Source: Takashimella koratensis | Lineage: Eukaryota > Basidiomycota > Tremellomycetes > Trichosporonales > Tetragoniomycetaceae | Direction of reading: 5' to 3' | NCBI GenBank assembly: GCA_003116875.1 | Contig: BCKT01000001.1 | Span: 4,596 to 68,595 of the forward strand | DNA length: 64,000 bases | Shown: one piece after another, positions 20,530-30,573 of the stretch | How the letters are laid out: every line of letters starts with the position of its first letter | How positions within the stretch are numbered: the stretch's first letter is position 1 | Translations under genes and position numbers: made by a program | Notes under the pieces: model-generated | Told to the model about the DNA's origin: nothing | Seen by the model: the letters and a program-made list of their open reading frames with translations, nothing else | Database searches by the model: none

Positions 20530-22022
20530 ATGTTTGACGAAATCTACACCCTTACGCCCGAGCAGCAGGCGTCGTTCCAAAAGGATGGCTTCCTGATGCT
20601 CGCTGATGTCCTCAGCCCTTCCGAGGTTCGGGACATGCAGTCGTGGGCTGCAGAGGTCAAGGCCTGGCCCAACAGAGCTGGAGAGCACATGCCTTACGAG
20701 GAAACCAGGTCCGATGGTACCACGGGTCTCTGCCGAACTGAGAGTAAGTCATTCACCAAGCTTGGCTGACCTCAGACTACGCCAACTATCACACCGGTTT
20801 TGGCTCCTTGTTCCGCGGTCGGCGACTCGGTGGGATCCTCTCTGAGCTCATAGGGGAGCAAGCTGTACTGTTCAAGGAGAAGATCAACTACAAGGAGGCT
20901 GGAGGCTCTGGTGGTTTTGACGCGCACATTGATGCCAAGTGAGTCTATACTAGAGCCCACTAACCGCAGCGCGTACAACCATGCTGGAGCGGTCAAGCAC
21001 CACACCTTCCTCATGGCTGTCAACGACATGGACATGAGCAACGGCTGTCTCGAGGTTGTTCCTGGATCGCACAAGGACAAGGTCCCACTTTCGTCCAACG
21101 GCTGCATCACTCCTGATTGGGAGGCGGCGCACACTTGGGTGCCTGTCCCCATGCCTGCTGGCGCTTTGCTCTTGTTCGGATCGTACCTCGCCCACCGCTC
21201 GGGACCCAATAGCAGCCCCAAGCCCCGCGCCGCCATCTACGCAACGTACAACGGTATCTCCGAGGGCGACAAGCACGACAGCTACTACGCGCACCGACGC
21301 AAGGCATGGCCCCCAACGAGCGAGCGTATCCCCGGCGTCGACTACACCGAGGGCGCTATAACCTACGCCTATGGCTCGCCGATGGCTGGAGGTGAGTCGT
21401 AGAGTGAACCACGCTTACCCGCAGGCAAGGAGATGATCAGGAAGAAGATCACCGACACGGTGTTTGACCTCATGAAAGCGTGAGTCGGATCATGATCGAG
21501 CTGACAGGCAGACAAGGGGACGCCGATTACATTGGCGAAGAAATCTCCCAGCTCGAGCACTCGCTCCAAGCCGCTGACCAGGCGAAAAAATCTGGCGCCG
21601 ACGCCGCGACAGTCGCTGCGGCCTTGCTCCATGACATTGGCCAGTTTATCCCGCATGCTCAAGCCGTCGAGATGCGCACGGAAGGCGGGAGCGTGGGGAA
21701 GATCTCTCACGAAGCCGTCGGAGCGGCGTACCTCAGCTCTCTCGGTTTCCCCGAGAAGACCTGTTCTTTGGTTGGCGCTCATGTCGTCGCTAAGCGATAC
21801 CTCGTTGCCACTGTTCCCGACTACCAGCTTTCCTCTGCGTCTTGGGCCAGCCTCAAGTTCCAAGGCGGTCCTTTCAACGCCGAGGAGGTTGCCGAGTTTG
21901 AGCGCGACCCTTACCACAAGGAGAAGGTCGCCCTGAGGCTCTGGGACGACGCGGCCAAGCGAACAGACTATAACGCTCCGGCTCTGGAGACGTACCGACC
22001 TTTGGTCGAGGCGTTGTTGTAA
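20530..22022 (+). CDS. Bifunctional PhnY/TmpA-like 2OG oxygenase fused to PhnZ/TmpB-like HD di-iron oxygenase
   Basis: Five exons (20530-20743, 20776-20938, 20970-21391, 21425-21479, 21512-22022) encode 454 residues. Residues 1-284 are a PhyH-type Fe(II)/2-oxoglutarate hydroxylase like PhnY and TmpA. It has FKEKINYK, the metal motif at His122-x-Asp124 (DAHID), distal His201 in LAHRSGPN, Arg212, and the family ending ATYNGISEGDKHDSYYAHRR. Residues 286-454 are a PhnZ/TmpB-type HD domain. Tyr291-x-x-Glu294 and His301 (DYIGEEISQLEH) come first, then His325-Asp326 (ALLHDIGQ), His351 (ISHEAVGA), His375 (VGAHVVAKRY) and Asp430/431 (RLWDD). Ligand spacing agrees with bacterial PhnZ as I recall it. 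In bacteria the first enzyme hydroxylates C1 of an aminoethylphosphonate, and the second splits the C-P bond, giving glycine or an analogue plus phosphate. There is no targeting signal. The exact substrate (2-aminoethylphosphonate or N-methylated forms) is open. Confidence 0.85.
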
Positions 22023-22055
22023 ACAATGTAGTTGTTTTGTCAGTTGTTACATGAA

Positions 22056-23045
22056 TCATGACATCTCTTTAGTGATTGTCTGTACCAAGTCTGCGGCTGG
22101 CATGGACCGACCTAGGCCAACCGCTTGCCCCGCCCACCACGCACCGTAGTCCTCCTTGCCTGCCGCCGCGTTCAACGCTTTGCCGAGGTCGTAGGCAACA
22201 GGGTAGTCGGGGACGTCGCCTTGGATCTGGGTGAAGCGGGAGGTGACGGATCGAGCTGGCCGGCCAGAGATGGCACTGGTCATTGTTGTCGACGTAGTCT
22301 CCAGCGCCTTGCGGTACGCATCGTTGGCAGAAGATTCGGGGCAAAAGACGAACGCCGTGCCGAGCTGTGCAGCGACCGCACCGAGTCGAAGTGCCGCCAC
22401 GACCCCCGCACCGTCCATGATCCCACCCGAAGCGATGACAGGTAGCCGCTGCCTTGCGACGAGTAGCCGTGTAAGCGCAAACGTTCCGAGCCCCTCGTCC
22501 CGTGTGGTGTCGAACACGCCTCGATGACCTCCCGCTTCGATCCCCTGAGCCACGAGCATATCGATTCCTGCCTCTTCCGCTGCCGCCGCCTCCTCCAACG
22601 ACGTGACCGTACATAGTAATGTACTCGGTTTGAGTCTCCGAATCACCTTCACCGGTGGTAAACCAAAGTGAAAGCTAACGACTGGCACCTTGGCGTCGAT
22701 CAACATCTCCTGCATGTCGAGATCGTCATTAAAGCTCGTGTATATCACATTCAGCGAGTCTGGCGGCTCGACGCCGTAGTCTGCAAACTGCGGCCGCAAG
22801 TGATCGATCCATCTGGACTCTTTGACCGGATCCCGAGTGGGTGTTGCGTGGGTGAAGACGTTGACGTTGAATGGCTTGTCGGTGAGTTTGCGAACAGCAG
22901 CGATGGCGTCACGGGCGGCGGAAACGGTGGACGCGCCGATAGCGATGGACCCGAGCGCACCAGCGTTGGAGACGGCAGCAGCGAGGGCCGGCGTCGATAC
23001 GCCGGCCATGGGTGCTTGGATCAATGGGACGGCGAAGCGAAACAT
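22056..23045 (-). CDS. Nitronate monooxygenase (2-nitropropane dioxygenase family)
   Basis: This intronless gene encodes 329 residues with an FMN-binding TIM barrel. It starts MFRFAVPLIQAPMAGVSTPAL, and QAPMAG is the first FMN-loop signature. PFNVNVF, VVSFHFGLPP, AQGIEAGGHRG (catalytic-region His), PVIASGGIMDG and RLGAVAAQLGTAFVFCPES follow in family order. Nitronate monooxygenases oxidise alkyl nitronates such as propionate-3-nitronate to aldehydes and detoxify nitro compounds. An upstream in-frame ATG at 23090 would add 15 residues and was not chosen because MFRF fits the family start. The gene converges on the fusion gene with 33 bp between stop codons, so their 3' UTRs must overlap. Confidence 0.88.
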   Translation of the reverse strand: MFRFAVPLIQAPMAGVSTPALAAAVSNAGALGSIAIGASTVSAARDAIAAVRKLTDKPFNVNVFTHATPTRDPVKESRWIDHLRPQFADYGVEPPDSLNVIYTSFNDDLDMQEMLIDAKVPVVSFHFGLPPVKVIRRLKPSTLLCTVTSLEEAAAAEEAGIDMLVAQGIEAGGHRGVFDTTRDEGLGTFALTRLLVARQRLPVIASGGIMDGAGVVAALRLGAVAAQLGTAFVFCPESSANDAYRKALETTSTTMTSAISGRPARSVTSRFTQIQGDVPDYPVAYDLGKALNAAAGKEDYGAWWAGQAVGLGRSMPAADLVQTITKEMS

Positions 23046-23215
23046 GGTGAGGATGTGTAAGCTTGATAGCAGGACCCGGGCTTGTTTCATGTAGCAAGGT
23101 GTTTGTAATCCAGTTACTAATCAATTAGAATGCGGATTGTAATGCTTTCTAATGACGCGACGTCGGCTAAAACCTTTCCCATCTTATCTCTGCTGTTATC
23201 AGATCAGCATCCACA
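23046..23215. promoter_or_regulatory. Compact divergent promoter
   Basis: Only 170 bp lie between the starts of the nitronate monooxygenase and ferroportin-like genes, so both promoters must share it. No TATA box or repeated motif stands out. Confidence 0.4.
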
Positions 23216-24810
23216 ATGAGCGTCGCAGAAGAGCAAGACCGTCAGCCCTTGCTATCGCGANCCCCCTCACCGCAGCCGCCGCTCCATTACGTGGAGCCAG
23301 AGCTGGAGTCCGTGGCGCAACTACAGCCTGAGCCGGCCGAGACCGCCTCGTCATCACCCCCGTCCTCCTTTGCCGTCGCGTGTCTCTGTCTCCAGCACCT
23401 GTCGAGCACCTTTAACGATGCTTGCTACAACTTTGCCGTCTTCCTCTTCCGTAAGTAACCCCTACTCTTAGCTAATCCCAGTCATCGATGTGTTTCCCGA
23501 TACGCTCGTACCTGCCTCGCTGGTGGGACTCTTCACGACCTTGTCTGGTCTCCTCCTCGCTCGGCGGGTAGGAGAGACCGTTGACGCTGTTCCCCGTTTA
23601 CGATTAGTACGATGGGCAATCTCTGGACAAAAGGCAAGTCCCAACCAGAACCCGCTAATATCAGATCATGCAAACAGCGACCTACTGCGCGTTCCTGGCA
23701 ATGTTCAATAGCTCTACCGCTTCCATCCCCCTTCTCATCCTCGTGATCATCTGCTCCTGCGGCGTTGGTCTCTCCAACACCGCCATCAACCTCGCTGTTG
23801 AGCGAGATTGGGTCACTGCCATTGCCTCAGGTGAACACCTGACATCTATCAACACCTACATGCGCCGAATCGACCTCTTGTCCAAACTGTGCGCTCCACT
23901 CATCGTTTCCTTGTTTCCGTCCTACATAACAGGCACAACTTGCCTCCTCATCGCATCGGTCGTCACTGCGGCTACCGAGCTCGTGTGGATCGGCATCGTC
24001 TATGCCGCTTTTCCTTCTCTCGCACACCGCCAGCCCAGTCCACCGTCTGGCAATGCGACGTCCTTCTCAGACTGGACCGAGTTTGTCAAGATGCCCGTGT
24101 TCTGGAGTAAGTTTAGGCTACGACCCTGCTGACCCCAGGCTCCGCGGCCATCGCTACCATCTACTTTACGACTTTGTCTTACGGTGAGTCCCCAATCTTC
24201 GGCACTGACCTCAGATGGCGTGTTCATCGCCTATGTTAAAGCGGCACGGGGCTACGACGACACTTTTATCGCAGTCATGAGGGTGAGTCAAGTCTGAATT
24301 CGCTGACTCTAGGCTGTCTGCCTCTTCACCGGATTGTTAGGGACGCTGGCTATGCCAGTCCTTGAGAAACACCTCGGGCTAGAGCGAGCGGGCGCGTGGT
24401 CGATCTGGTTCGAAGCGGCTTGCCTTGCACCGGCCGTCTTGGCCTTCTTCACTGCAGGCACCTACGGGACCCACGGACCGGTATGGAACAGCGTGCTCAT
24501 GTTTGGCGGAATTGCCCTCTCCCGGATCGGTTTGTGGTCATTCGACCTCTGCCAGATCAAAGAACTCCAATTGGCGCTAGAACATCACCCAAACCCTAGC
24601 CGATTAGCCGCGTTACAAGTATCACTGCAAAACGCCTTCCATCTCGCGCAATACGCCATGACCTTGGCAGCCTCCACACCACGGCAGTTCAAATGGACAG
24701 CATTGATCAGCTGGATAGCTGTGCTGACCGGTGCGTTTATGTACGCGATCTTTCTGAGATCTGTGCGGGGCCACCTTGTTCATTTCGAATGGGTGATCAA
24801 GAAACCGTAA
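23216..24810 (+). CDS. Ferroportin-like solute carrier (SLC40 family)
   Basis: This multi-exon gene encodes a membrane protein of about 450 residues in the ferroportin (iron exporter) family. A hydrophilic N-terminus with QPLLSR (residue 16 unreadable because of an n at 23261) leads into TM1 with HLSSTFNDACYNFAVFLF. The family landmark NLAVERDWVTAIA is present, then SINTYMRRIDLLSKLCAPLIV (TM4-5 region) and IYFTTLSYDGVFIAYVKAARGYDD. TM10-12 are RIGLWSFDLCQIKELQ, VSLQNAFHLAQYAMTLA and a final helix ending VIKKP. Ferroportins export Fe2+ and related metals. In fungi these proteins are little studied and could be plasma-membrane or vacuolar. Confidence 0.85.
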
Positions 24811-24918
24811 TTAAAAGCCCCGTAGGCCGGAGAGGCCGGACCCCCGAGTTTAGAACGTCATTTGGTCTCTGTATATAATCTACGAGCTGTGAGAGTCTCG
24901 TCCATTTCTACATGCAAC

Positions 24919-25972
24919 ATGTCCACGATTGTCGTCTTTCCAGCATCAGGATGGCAGGGTCGGTCCGTCTGCGAGGCCCTTGCCAAAGACTACAATGTTG
25001 TAGCTGTCGTGCGGAACCTTGACAGCCCAAAACTCAATCGTAGGTGGGAGTTGTTCATAGCTAACCGCAGTCGGCGGGATCAACCTTCGCGAGCTGAATG
25101 TCAAGCTCGTCCAAGGCGACTTTAACAACCCGGCGTCATACCGCCAACACCTCCAAGGAGCCCACGGCGTGTTTGTCAACACCGATTGTGAGTACCCGCC
25201 TGACTTGGCTGACCACAGACTGGAGCATCTACGCGGACAATGGCGGCAAGTCGGCCGAGGCAATCGCCACGGAGCTCAAGTATGGAAAGGATGTCATAGA
25301 CGAGGCTAAGGCCGCTGGTGTGAAGCACTTTGTCTTCTCGAGTCTGTTCAAGGCTTGCGATACGACCCCAGACATGTACCCGGAGGCGTCTTACCAACGT
25401 GAGTTGTGCCTCGATTTTGCTGACTCCAGTCGAGGACTACCTAGCCCAGTCTGGCGTCCCGCACAGCATCTACTACTCTTCTGGGTACTGGGAGAACCTG
25501 CAGCATTTTGACATGTGCAAGCCTCAGCCAGACGGCTCTGTGCTCGTCAATCTCATGTGCCCCGACGCTGTGAAGCAAGAGTTCACCAGCATTAACACTG
25601 TCGGTCGCTTCGTCAAGGAGATCTTTGACCATCGGGGAAAGTATCTAGGCAAGCAGGTGCTCAACACCTCTGAGGAGGCGACGTGGGGAGATTTTGCGAC
25701 CCGCCTAGCTAAGATCAGCGGAAAGAAAGTGATCACCCCGAATATCTCGGACGAGGTGTGGGAGAGTGATGGGATGAAGCAGGCCATGGGGAGTTTCCAC
25801 CAGATCTTTGACGCGCTGTACAAGACGTAAGTGGAGGTATCTTCCCGCTGACGCCAGATACCGCAAAGCGTACTTCCCCGGGACGACAGGGCGAGAGGTC
25901 ATCCCTGACCTTCCAACGTTTGAAGAGTGGGCAAAGAACGACGGGTACATTAAGAGCGTCTTTGAAATCTAG
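24919..25972 (+). CDS. NmrA-like family NAD(P)-binding protein (first of two)
   Basis: The spliced protein of about 310 residues starts MSTIVVFPASGWQGRSVCEAL, the NmrA variant (GxxGxxG) of the Rossmann motif. NVVAVVRNLDSPK, LVQGDFNNP, GVFVNTDYWSIY, GVKHFVFSSLF and SIYYSSGYWENL follow, all typical NmrA/HSCARG-type segments. NmrA-like proteins bind NAD(P) as redox sensors or act as atypical reductases. The classical active-site Tyr-x-x-x-Lys is absent. Introns are about 35-40 nt. It converges on the next gene with 28 bp between stop codons. Confidence 0.82.
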
Positions 25973-26000
25973 TCCGAGTTCAGTCCAATGCATATGCTGT

Positions 26001-27849
26001 CTAAGCCGCGATACTCATACACCTCTCCCATCGGTCATCGTCGATGACAGTAATATCTTTGGCCGCGGTCAGGGCGCGCTGTTTCGTCGGCACAGTCGGC
26101 GCGGGGCCCAGCCACCACATGTCAGACGTCTTCTTCACGTCGCCGTAGAAGAACTCGCCCCATGGCTTGATCCACTGCAGTGCAATCGCAGCGTCGTCGT
26201 CGGTAAACCCGTATCGTTTAGAGTACCACCCTGATGTTAGCAGAGTCGCAGTAACACTTACAAGACCAAGTATCGTCCGAATGAGTCACCTCGTTTCTGC
26301 CGTCAGTGCTGTCGTCACTTCTACTCACTCAAACAACGCAATGAGGTCCGTCCCCTTTGGTCGCCAGCTGAGTCGGTACCGCAACAGCCTGTCCATCCCG
26401 ACGCCATGCTCGAACAGAGTCTTGACGAGGCAGCGTGACGGGACGTAGACCTGGCCATCGGCGACCATGCGCCCGTATAGCGCCTGCAGTTCGGGCTGGG
26501 TGCACGAGGTCGGAACGCCGTATTTCTTCTCGATGCCAGCGACCTGAGCAGGAGGGTAGTAGTTGGCGAGCTGGACAGTGAGCGCAGCCAGGTCCGCCGG
26601 GGGGTTGGTCGCGCCGTACAAGAGTTCCTGCAATCAGCCACGTCGAAACAAAACTCACCTCCTTCTCCACCTCTCCGATGAGGAGGGAGATACCGCGCTC
26701 CTTGAACTTGGCAGCATAGTATCCGTTCCTAATCCGCTCCATCGTCTCGGCATGGACAAACCTCCCATCCGTCACTGCGCGGAAGGTATGAATCGACCTG
26801 GAGTCAGCTTGTCACACACACCGCTCACTCACAGAGTCATAATCTTCTCCATGAGCTCTTCGGCAGAGATCTCCCTCAACCGCCGCATCTTATCATCTTC
26901 AATCCCAAACGCCGCACAGAGCCCGTCAAACGCCGCTTGACTCTCCTCGATCGTCTTGGGCTGGGTTGGGATCGCGTTCGAGTACTGGATCACCCGCTTG
27001 ATATGAGGTGTCACATCGTAGTTGAACTCGTAAGACAGCTGGAACTGGGTCGAGTAAGATCCCGCGCTAGGCCCACCGAGAGTGATGTTGTCCTTGTTGC
27101 CCCCAAAGAGGTGAATGTTCTTGGCGACCCACTCGATACCAAGGCGCTGGTCCTGAAACCCAAAGTTGCCCCCACCTTCGGCATCAATCTCCTTGGACGC
27201 GAGGAAGCCGAAGACGCTCAGTCGGTATGCCACAGCCACAATAACAATCTGTCGTCAGCTAGGTCGGTAACACACCCCACCTTGACCTCCTCGAGCAAGT
27301 CCGCGCCGTTGTTCTTGTCCGTCATGGCTGGGTTACCAATCTGGAGCCACCCGCCGTGCAGGTAGACATACACCGGCCACCCTCCCTCTGGCGGTTCACC
27401 CGTTGGTGTCCATATGTTCACTGTCAGGGCATCTTCGCTGAGTGGGATACTCTTGATCTTGCTGGAAAAGGTTTCCCCTCGAGAGCTTGGGTCAGCGAAG
27501 AACAAACAGGACTCACTTTTTAATGTGGTAGGTCGGCTGGGCGGTGATGTTTCCCCATTGAGTCCCGTCCACAGCGTCCCAGCTCGCATCGTCGGGGAGA
27601 GCCCGCGGCGCTCGCCACCGGTACTCTCCGGTAGGCGGATACGCATACGGCACCTGCAAGAACCGGCGGCACTTTACGTGACCGTCCTTTGCGACAATTT
27701 CGGCGCCGCGTAGCTTGCCGTGGGCGCCGGCATCGATGAGAATAGGGGAGACTGACTCAGCTACATTGTCTCAAGGAACTTACTCGTCTCTCCAACGTCA
27801 AGACCTTTGAACGCCTGTCGTCAGCTTACGTCGATCTCGAGCTTACCAT
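26001..27849 (-). CDS. Type-B carboxylesterase/lipase
   Basis: This is an alpha/beta-hydrolase of about 510 residues in the carboxylesterase type-B family. The first exons give MAFKGLDVGET and, after a second intron, SPILIDAGAHGKLRG. Then come RRFLQVPYAYPPTGEYRW, EDALTVNIWTP, the oxyanion-hole HGGWLQIG and the nucleophile elbow GGPSAGS (GxSxG). EVTHSDDT near 26295 probably carries the catalytic His. No signal peptide is visible, so the enzyme may be cytosolic, unlike many secreted relatives. The start ATG at 27847-27849 forms a very short first exon and is moderately supported by in-frame splicing. Confidence 0.82.
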
Positions 27850-27974
27850 TTCGGTGTAGGATGTACAGTACAGGAATAAACGGGATCCAATAATCTCAAC
27901 AACAATCGCAGCGCAGCCCGGGGAAATCATTTCCCCGTCGCGTCCGGCGGAACAAAAAAAAGTGTGCATAAATC

Positions 27975-28664
27975 CTAACAAGCCTTATCAAAACCCCCCC
28001 ACTGCATCCAAAAGACTTTGTCTAGAACTTGACCCCCTGAAAGCTTGATAGGGTCCGCAACAACTGCGAAGGTTACCCAGCGTGCCCAATCAGTCTTGGA
28101 GGGGTTGTACCATCCGTGAAGGGTCCCGCGCTGGACGCATGTGTCGCCCGGGTGGAAGAGTGTGTGGGAGACCGCGGTTTGCGCGGGCGGCAAAAAAGCG
28201 CCGGAGGCTGGCGTCAACTCGGTCATTCGTTCACCTACGTGTGATAAGCTCTGCGTCGCCTGTGAGGAACACGGTCATGTCGAGTGAGGTCGTCCGGTGC
28301 TGCTGTCAGTCGAGCTACGGAGGCACTCACCATTGGGACACTTGCGCCGGGGGCAAGGTCGTTGTATCTCACCACAACGCCCTGTTGTCAGCCATGTCAA
28401 AGCGTTACTCACTGGTCGGACACCCTGCTTGTTCATCTCCTCTGCTTTGATCGCTGGATCCTCACCCAGGGGCCCATTGTCTCCCGGGAGCGACGGCAGC
28501 ATCCACGCGTACGAGTGCTGAGCGAGCCCCGCAAGCTCAGTGACTTGGGCCAATGTCTCGTCAGCGACGGACACGGCGGGTTCGGCACCAGCCACTCCTT
28601 GAAGCTCAGACGGGAGCTCGACATGAGCTGTGACGATACGGCGAGGTGCAGGTGGGGCTGCCAT
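27975..28664 (-). CDS. Cupin-domain protein
   Basis: This protein of about 180 residues starts MAAPPAPRRIVTAHVELPS. A single cupin_2-type barrel is visible. Motif 1 is GASVPMHRTTSLDMTVFLTGDAEL across introns, and motif 2 is GDTCVQRGTLHGWYNPS. A conserved His in each motif could bind a metal. The C-terminal part (QVLDKVFWMQ) is conserved in fungal cupin proteins of unknown activity. It lies just upstream (126 bp) of the carboxylesterase on the same strand. It could equally be a dioxygenase-like enzyme or a small-molecule-binding protein. Confidence 0.75.
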
Positions 28665-28767
28665 GATGATTGTTGAGCGACCGAGCGAGCAGTCTTCGGA
28701 CACCAGAGAAAAAATCGGGCTGACGTGACGCCGGACGTCGGGTCTCGGGGTTGAGTTTTGTAAATCC

Positions 28768-28775
28768 TTTATAAA
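28768..28775 (-). promoter_or_regulatory. TATA-like element of the cupin gene
   Basis: The palindromic TTTATAAA lies about 104 bp upstream of the cupin ATG, next to a CCAATCA box on the plus strand at about 28782. Confidence 0.4.
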
Positions 28776-28914
28776 TCCTAGACCAATCAGCTTTGGCGCC
28801 GCGGCGATCTCCCGCCGGTTCCGACGGGGAAAGTATCGGGGAGCCAGGTCAAAATCGGTTCAAAGACGGCTGAGACAACAAAATTGCCCGATAGGTCTCG
28901 ACAGAGGAAAAAAG

Positions 28915-28922
28915 TATAAAAA
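28915..28922 (+). promoter_or_regulatory. TATA box of the Dal5-type permease gene
   Basis: TATAAAAA lies about 55 bp upstream of the ATG at 28976, within an A-rich leader. It faces the cupin promoter in the same 311-bp divergent region. Confidence 0.5.
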
Positions 28923-28975
28923 CAAATCCCATGGGTAGGTAAGTGGGAAACCTTATCCCCACCACAACAACAATA

Positions 28976-30462
28976 ATGGACGAGAAGGACTACGCTGTTG
29001 AGAACCCCGAGACGGTCGAGATTGACGCCGCTGCTGAGCGCAAGCTCGTACGCAAGCTCGATTTGTGCCTCATGCCGATCTTCACCTTTGTCTACCTTCT
29101 CGGTTTCCTCGACAAGGTCAACCTCGGTAACGCCGCTTCCAACGGTCTTGCCGTCGACCTCAAGCTCGGCACTTTCGACTTAAACATCGGTACCAGTATC
29201 TACGTGAGTACAGCAGTTGAATTGGGCTGATCTCAGTACGTCGTCTACATGACGCTTGATATCCCCGCCACACTCCTAGTCAAGCGTGTTGGTACTTGGA
29301 TCATCCCCCTTTCGTAAGTACCACTCCCGCCACCTCGTCGTGTGACCCTAAGACACCGACACCCCACTAACTCGTCGCAGGGTCTTCGGTTTCGGTCTCG
29401 TCACCCTTGGCACTGCGTTCCTCCAAAACCGCAGCGGCTTCTTTGGTGTCCGTTGCGCTCTTGCCTTCTGCGAAATGGCCATCCTCCCTGGTCTCAGCTA
29501 CATCTGCACAAAATACTACCGCCGCTCCGAGCTCACCTTGCGTATTTGTTCGTTTTACCTGATCGGTGCTGGTCTCGCCCAGGCATTTGGTGGTCTCCTC
29601 GCCACTGGTTTCTTCTCCATCCCTCATGTCGGTTCCGTCTCCGGCTGGCGAGTGCTCTTCCTCTGCGAGGGAATCATCACCCTCGGTCTCTCCCCGATCA
29701 TTTACCTCATCTTCCCCGCTGAGCCAAGCAAGACTCGCCTCTTGTCCGAAGACGAGCGCCAACTCGCTATCGCCCGTATCGCTGCGGACATCCCCGAGGA
29801 CTCGGCACCATTTGAATGGAAGAACATTGTCAACATCAACTCTATCGCGTGCATCTGGATCTTCATCTGCTCTAATATCACCGTTCAGGGCTTGGCCATC
29901 TTCACTACCTCTATTCTCAAAGTCAACTACCCAACCGCTAGCACGATCCGGATCCAACTTCTCAGTGTTCCCCCTCCCGTTGTCTCGGTCGTCTTTGCCC
30001 TGGCCGCTGCCGTCTACGCGACCAAGGCCAAGAAACACGGCGTGGTCATCATCTTCTCCGCTTTGCTCTCGGTCATCGGCTACGGTATCTGGGTCGGCAC
30101 GCCCTCTACTTACGCTTCCGCTCGCTACGCTGCCATCTTCCTCAACTCGCTCTCCGGCTTCACCTACGGCAGTATCGTCGTTGGTTGGGCCCTTTCCAAC
30201 ACTGCACCCGACACGGCGCGTGCCATCCTCTCCGCCGCTCTCCCCGGTCTCGGTGACATTGGTGGCTTTGCCGGTGTCTGGGGGTGAGTCCAATCGTCTG
30301 AATTCGCTGACAGTTAGCTACATTAGCACCGATGCCGCCCACGGCTATCGAATCGGCAACATCATGAACCTCGTCACGGGTTCCTCGGTTGTCATTGTCA
30401 CTGTTCTTCTCCTCGCCTACCAGATGCGCCAGAACAAGCAAGGCGCTCAGTTCATCTATTAG
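28976..30462 (+). CDS. MFS permease of the allantoate/nicotinate (Dal5/Tna1) family
   Basis: Four exons encode about 450 residues of an anion:cation symporter-family MFS permease. The N-terminus MDEKDYAVENPETVEID leads to the family hallmark VRKLDLCLMPIFTFVYLLGFLDKVNLGNA. Helix segments with ALAFCEMAILPGLSYI, TKYYRRSELTLRI and GWRVLFLCEGIITL are typical of Dal5/Tna1 relatives. The C-terminus GYRIGNIMNLVTGS...YQMRQNKQ matches the family end. Substrates in this group include allantoate, nicotinate, biotin, pantothenate and other carboxylates. The substrate here cannot be chosen from sequence. Confidence 0.85.
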
Positions 30463-30573
30463 TTATGACATGCTCTTAGTTGTCTCTGCTCTGGTTATTA
30501 TTCCGTGCTGGTTTTAGTCCTTAGTCTTCGTCCGGTTTTTCATCTTTTACTCAAAAACCCTCATGCATAGCGT

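Noticed and set aside
24810..24850. Short GGCCGGAGAGGCCGG hairpin after the ferroportin-like gene as a terminator
   Set aside because: Bacterial-type terminators do not apply to fungal nuclear genes, and the hairpin is short and of no clear role.
29367..30293. 308-codon open frame on the minus strand
   Set aside because: It lies antisense to the Dal5-type permease, is rich in Gly/Asp/Glu as expected for a shadow of a coding strand, and shows no domain.
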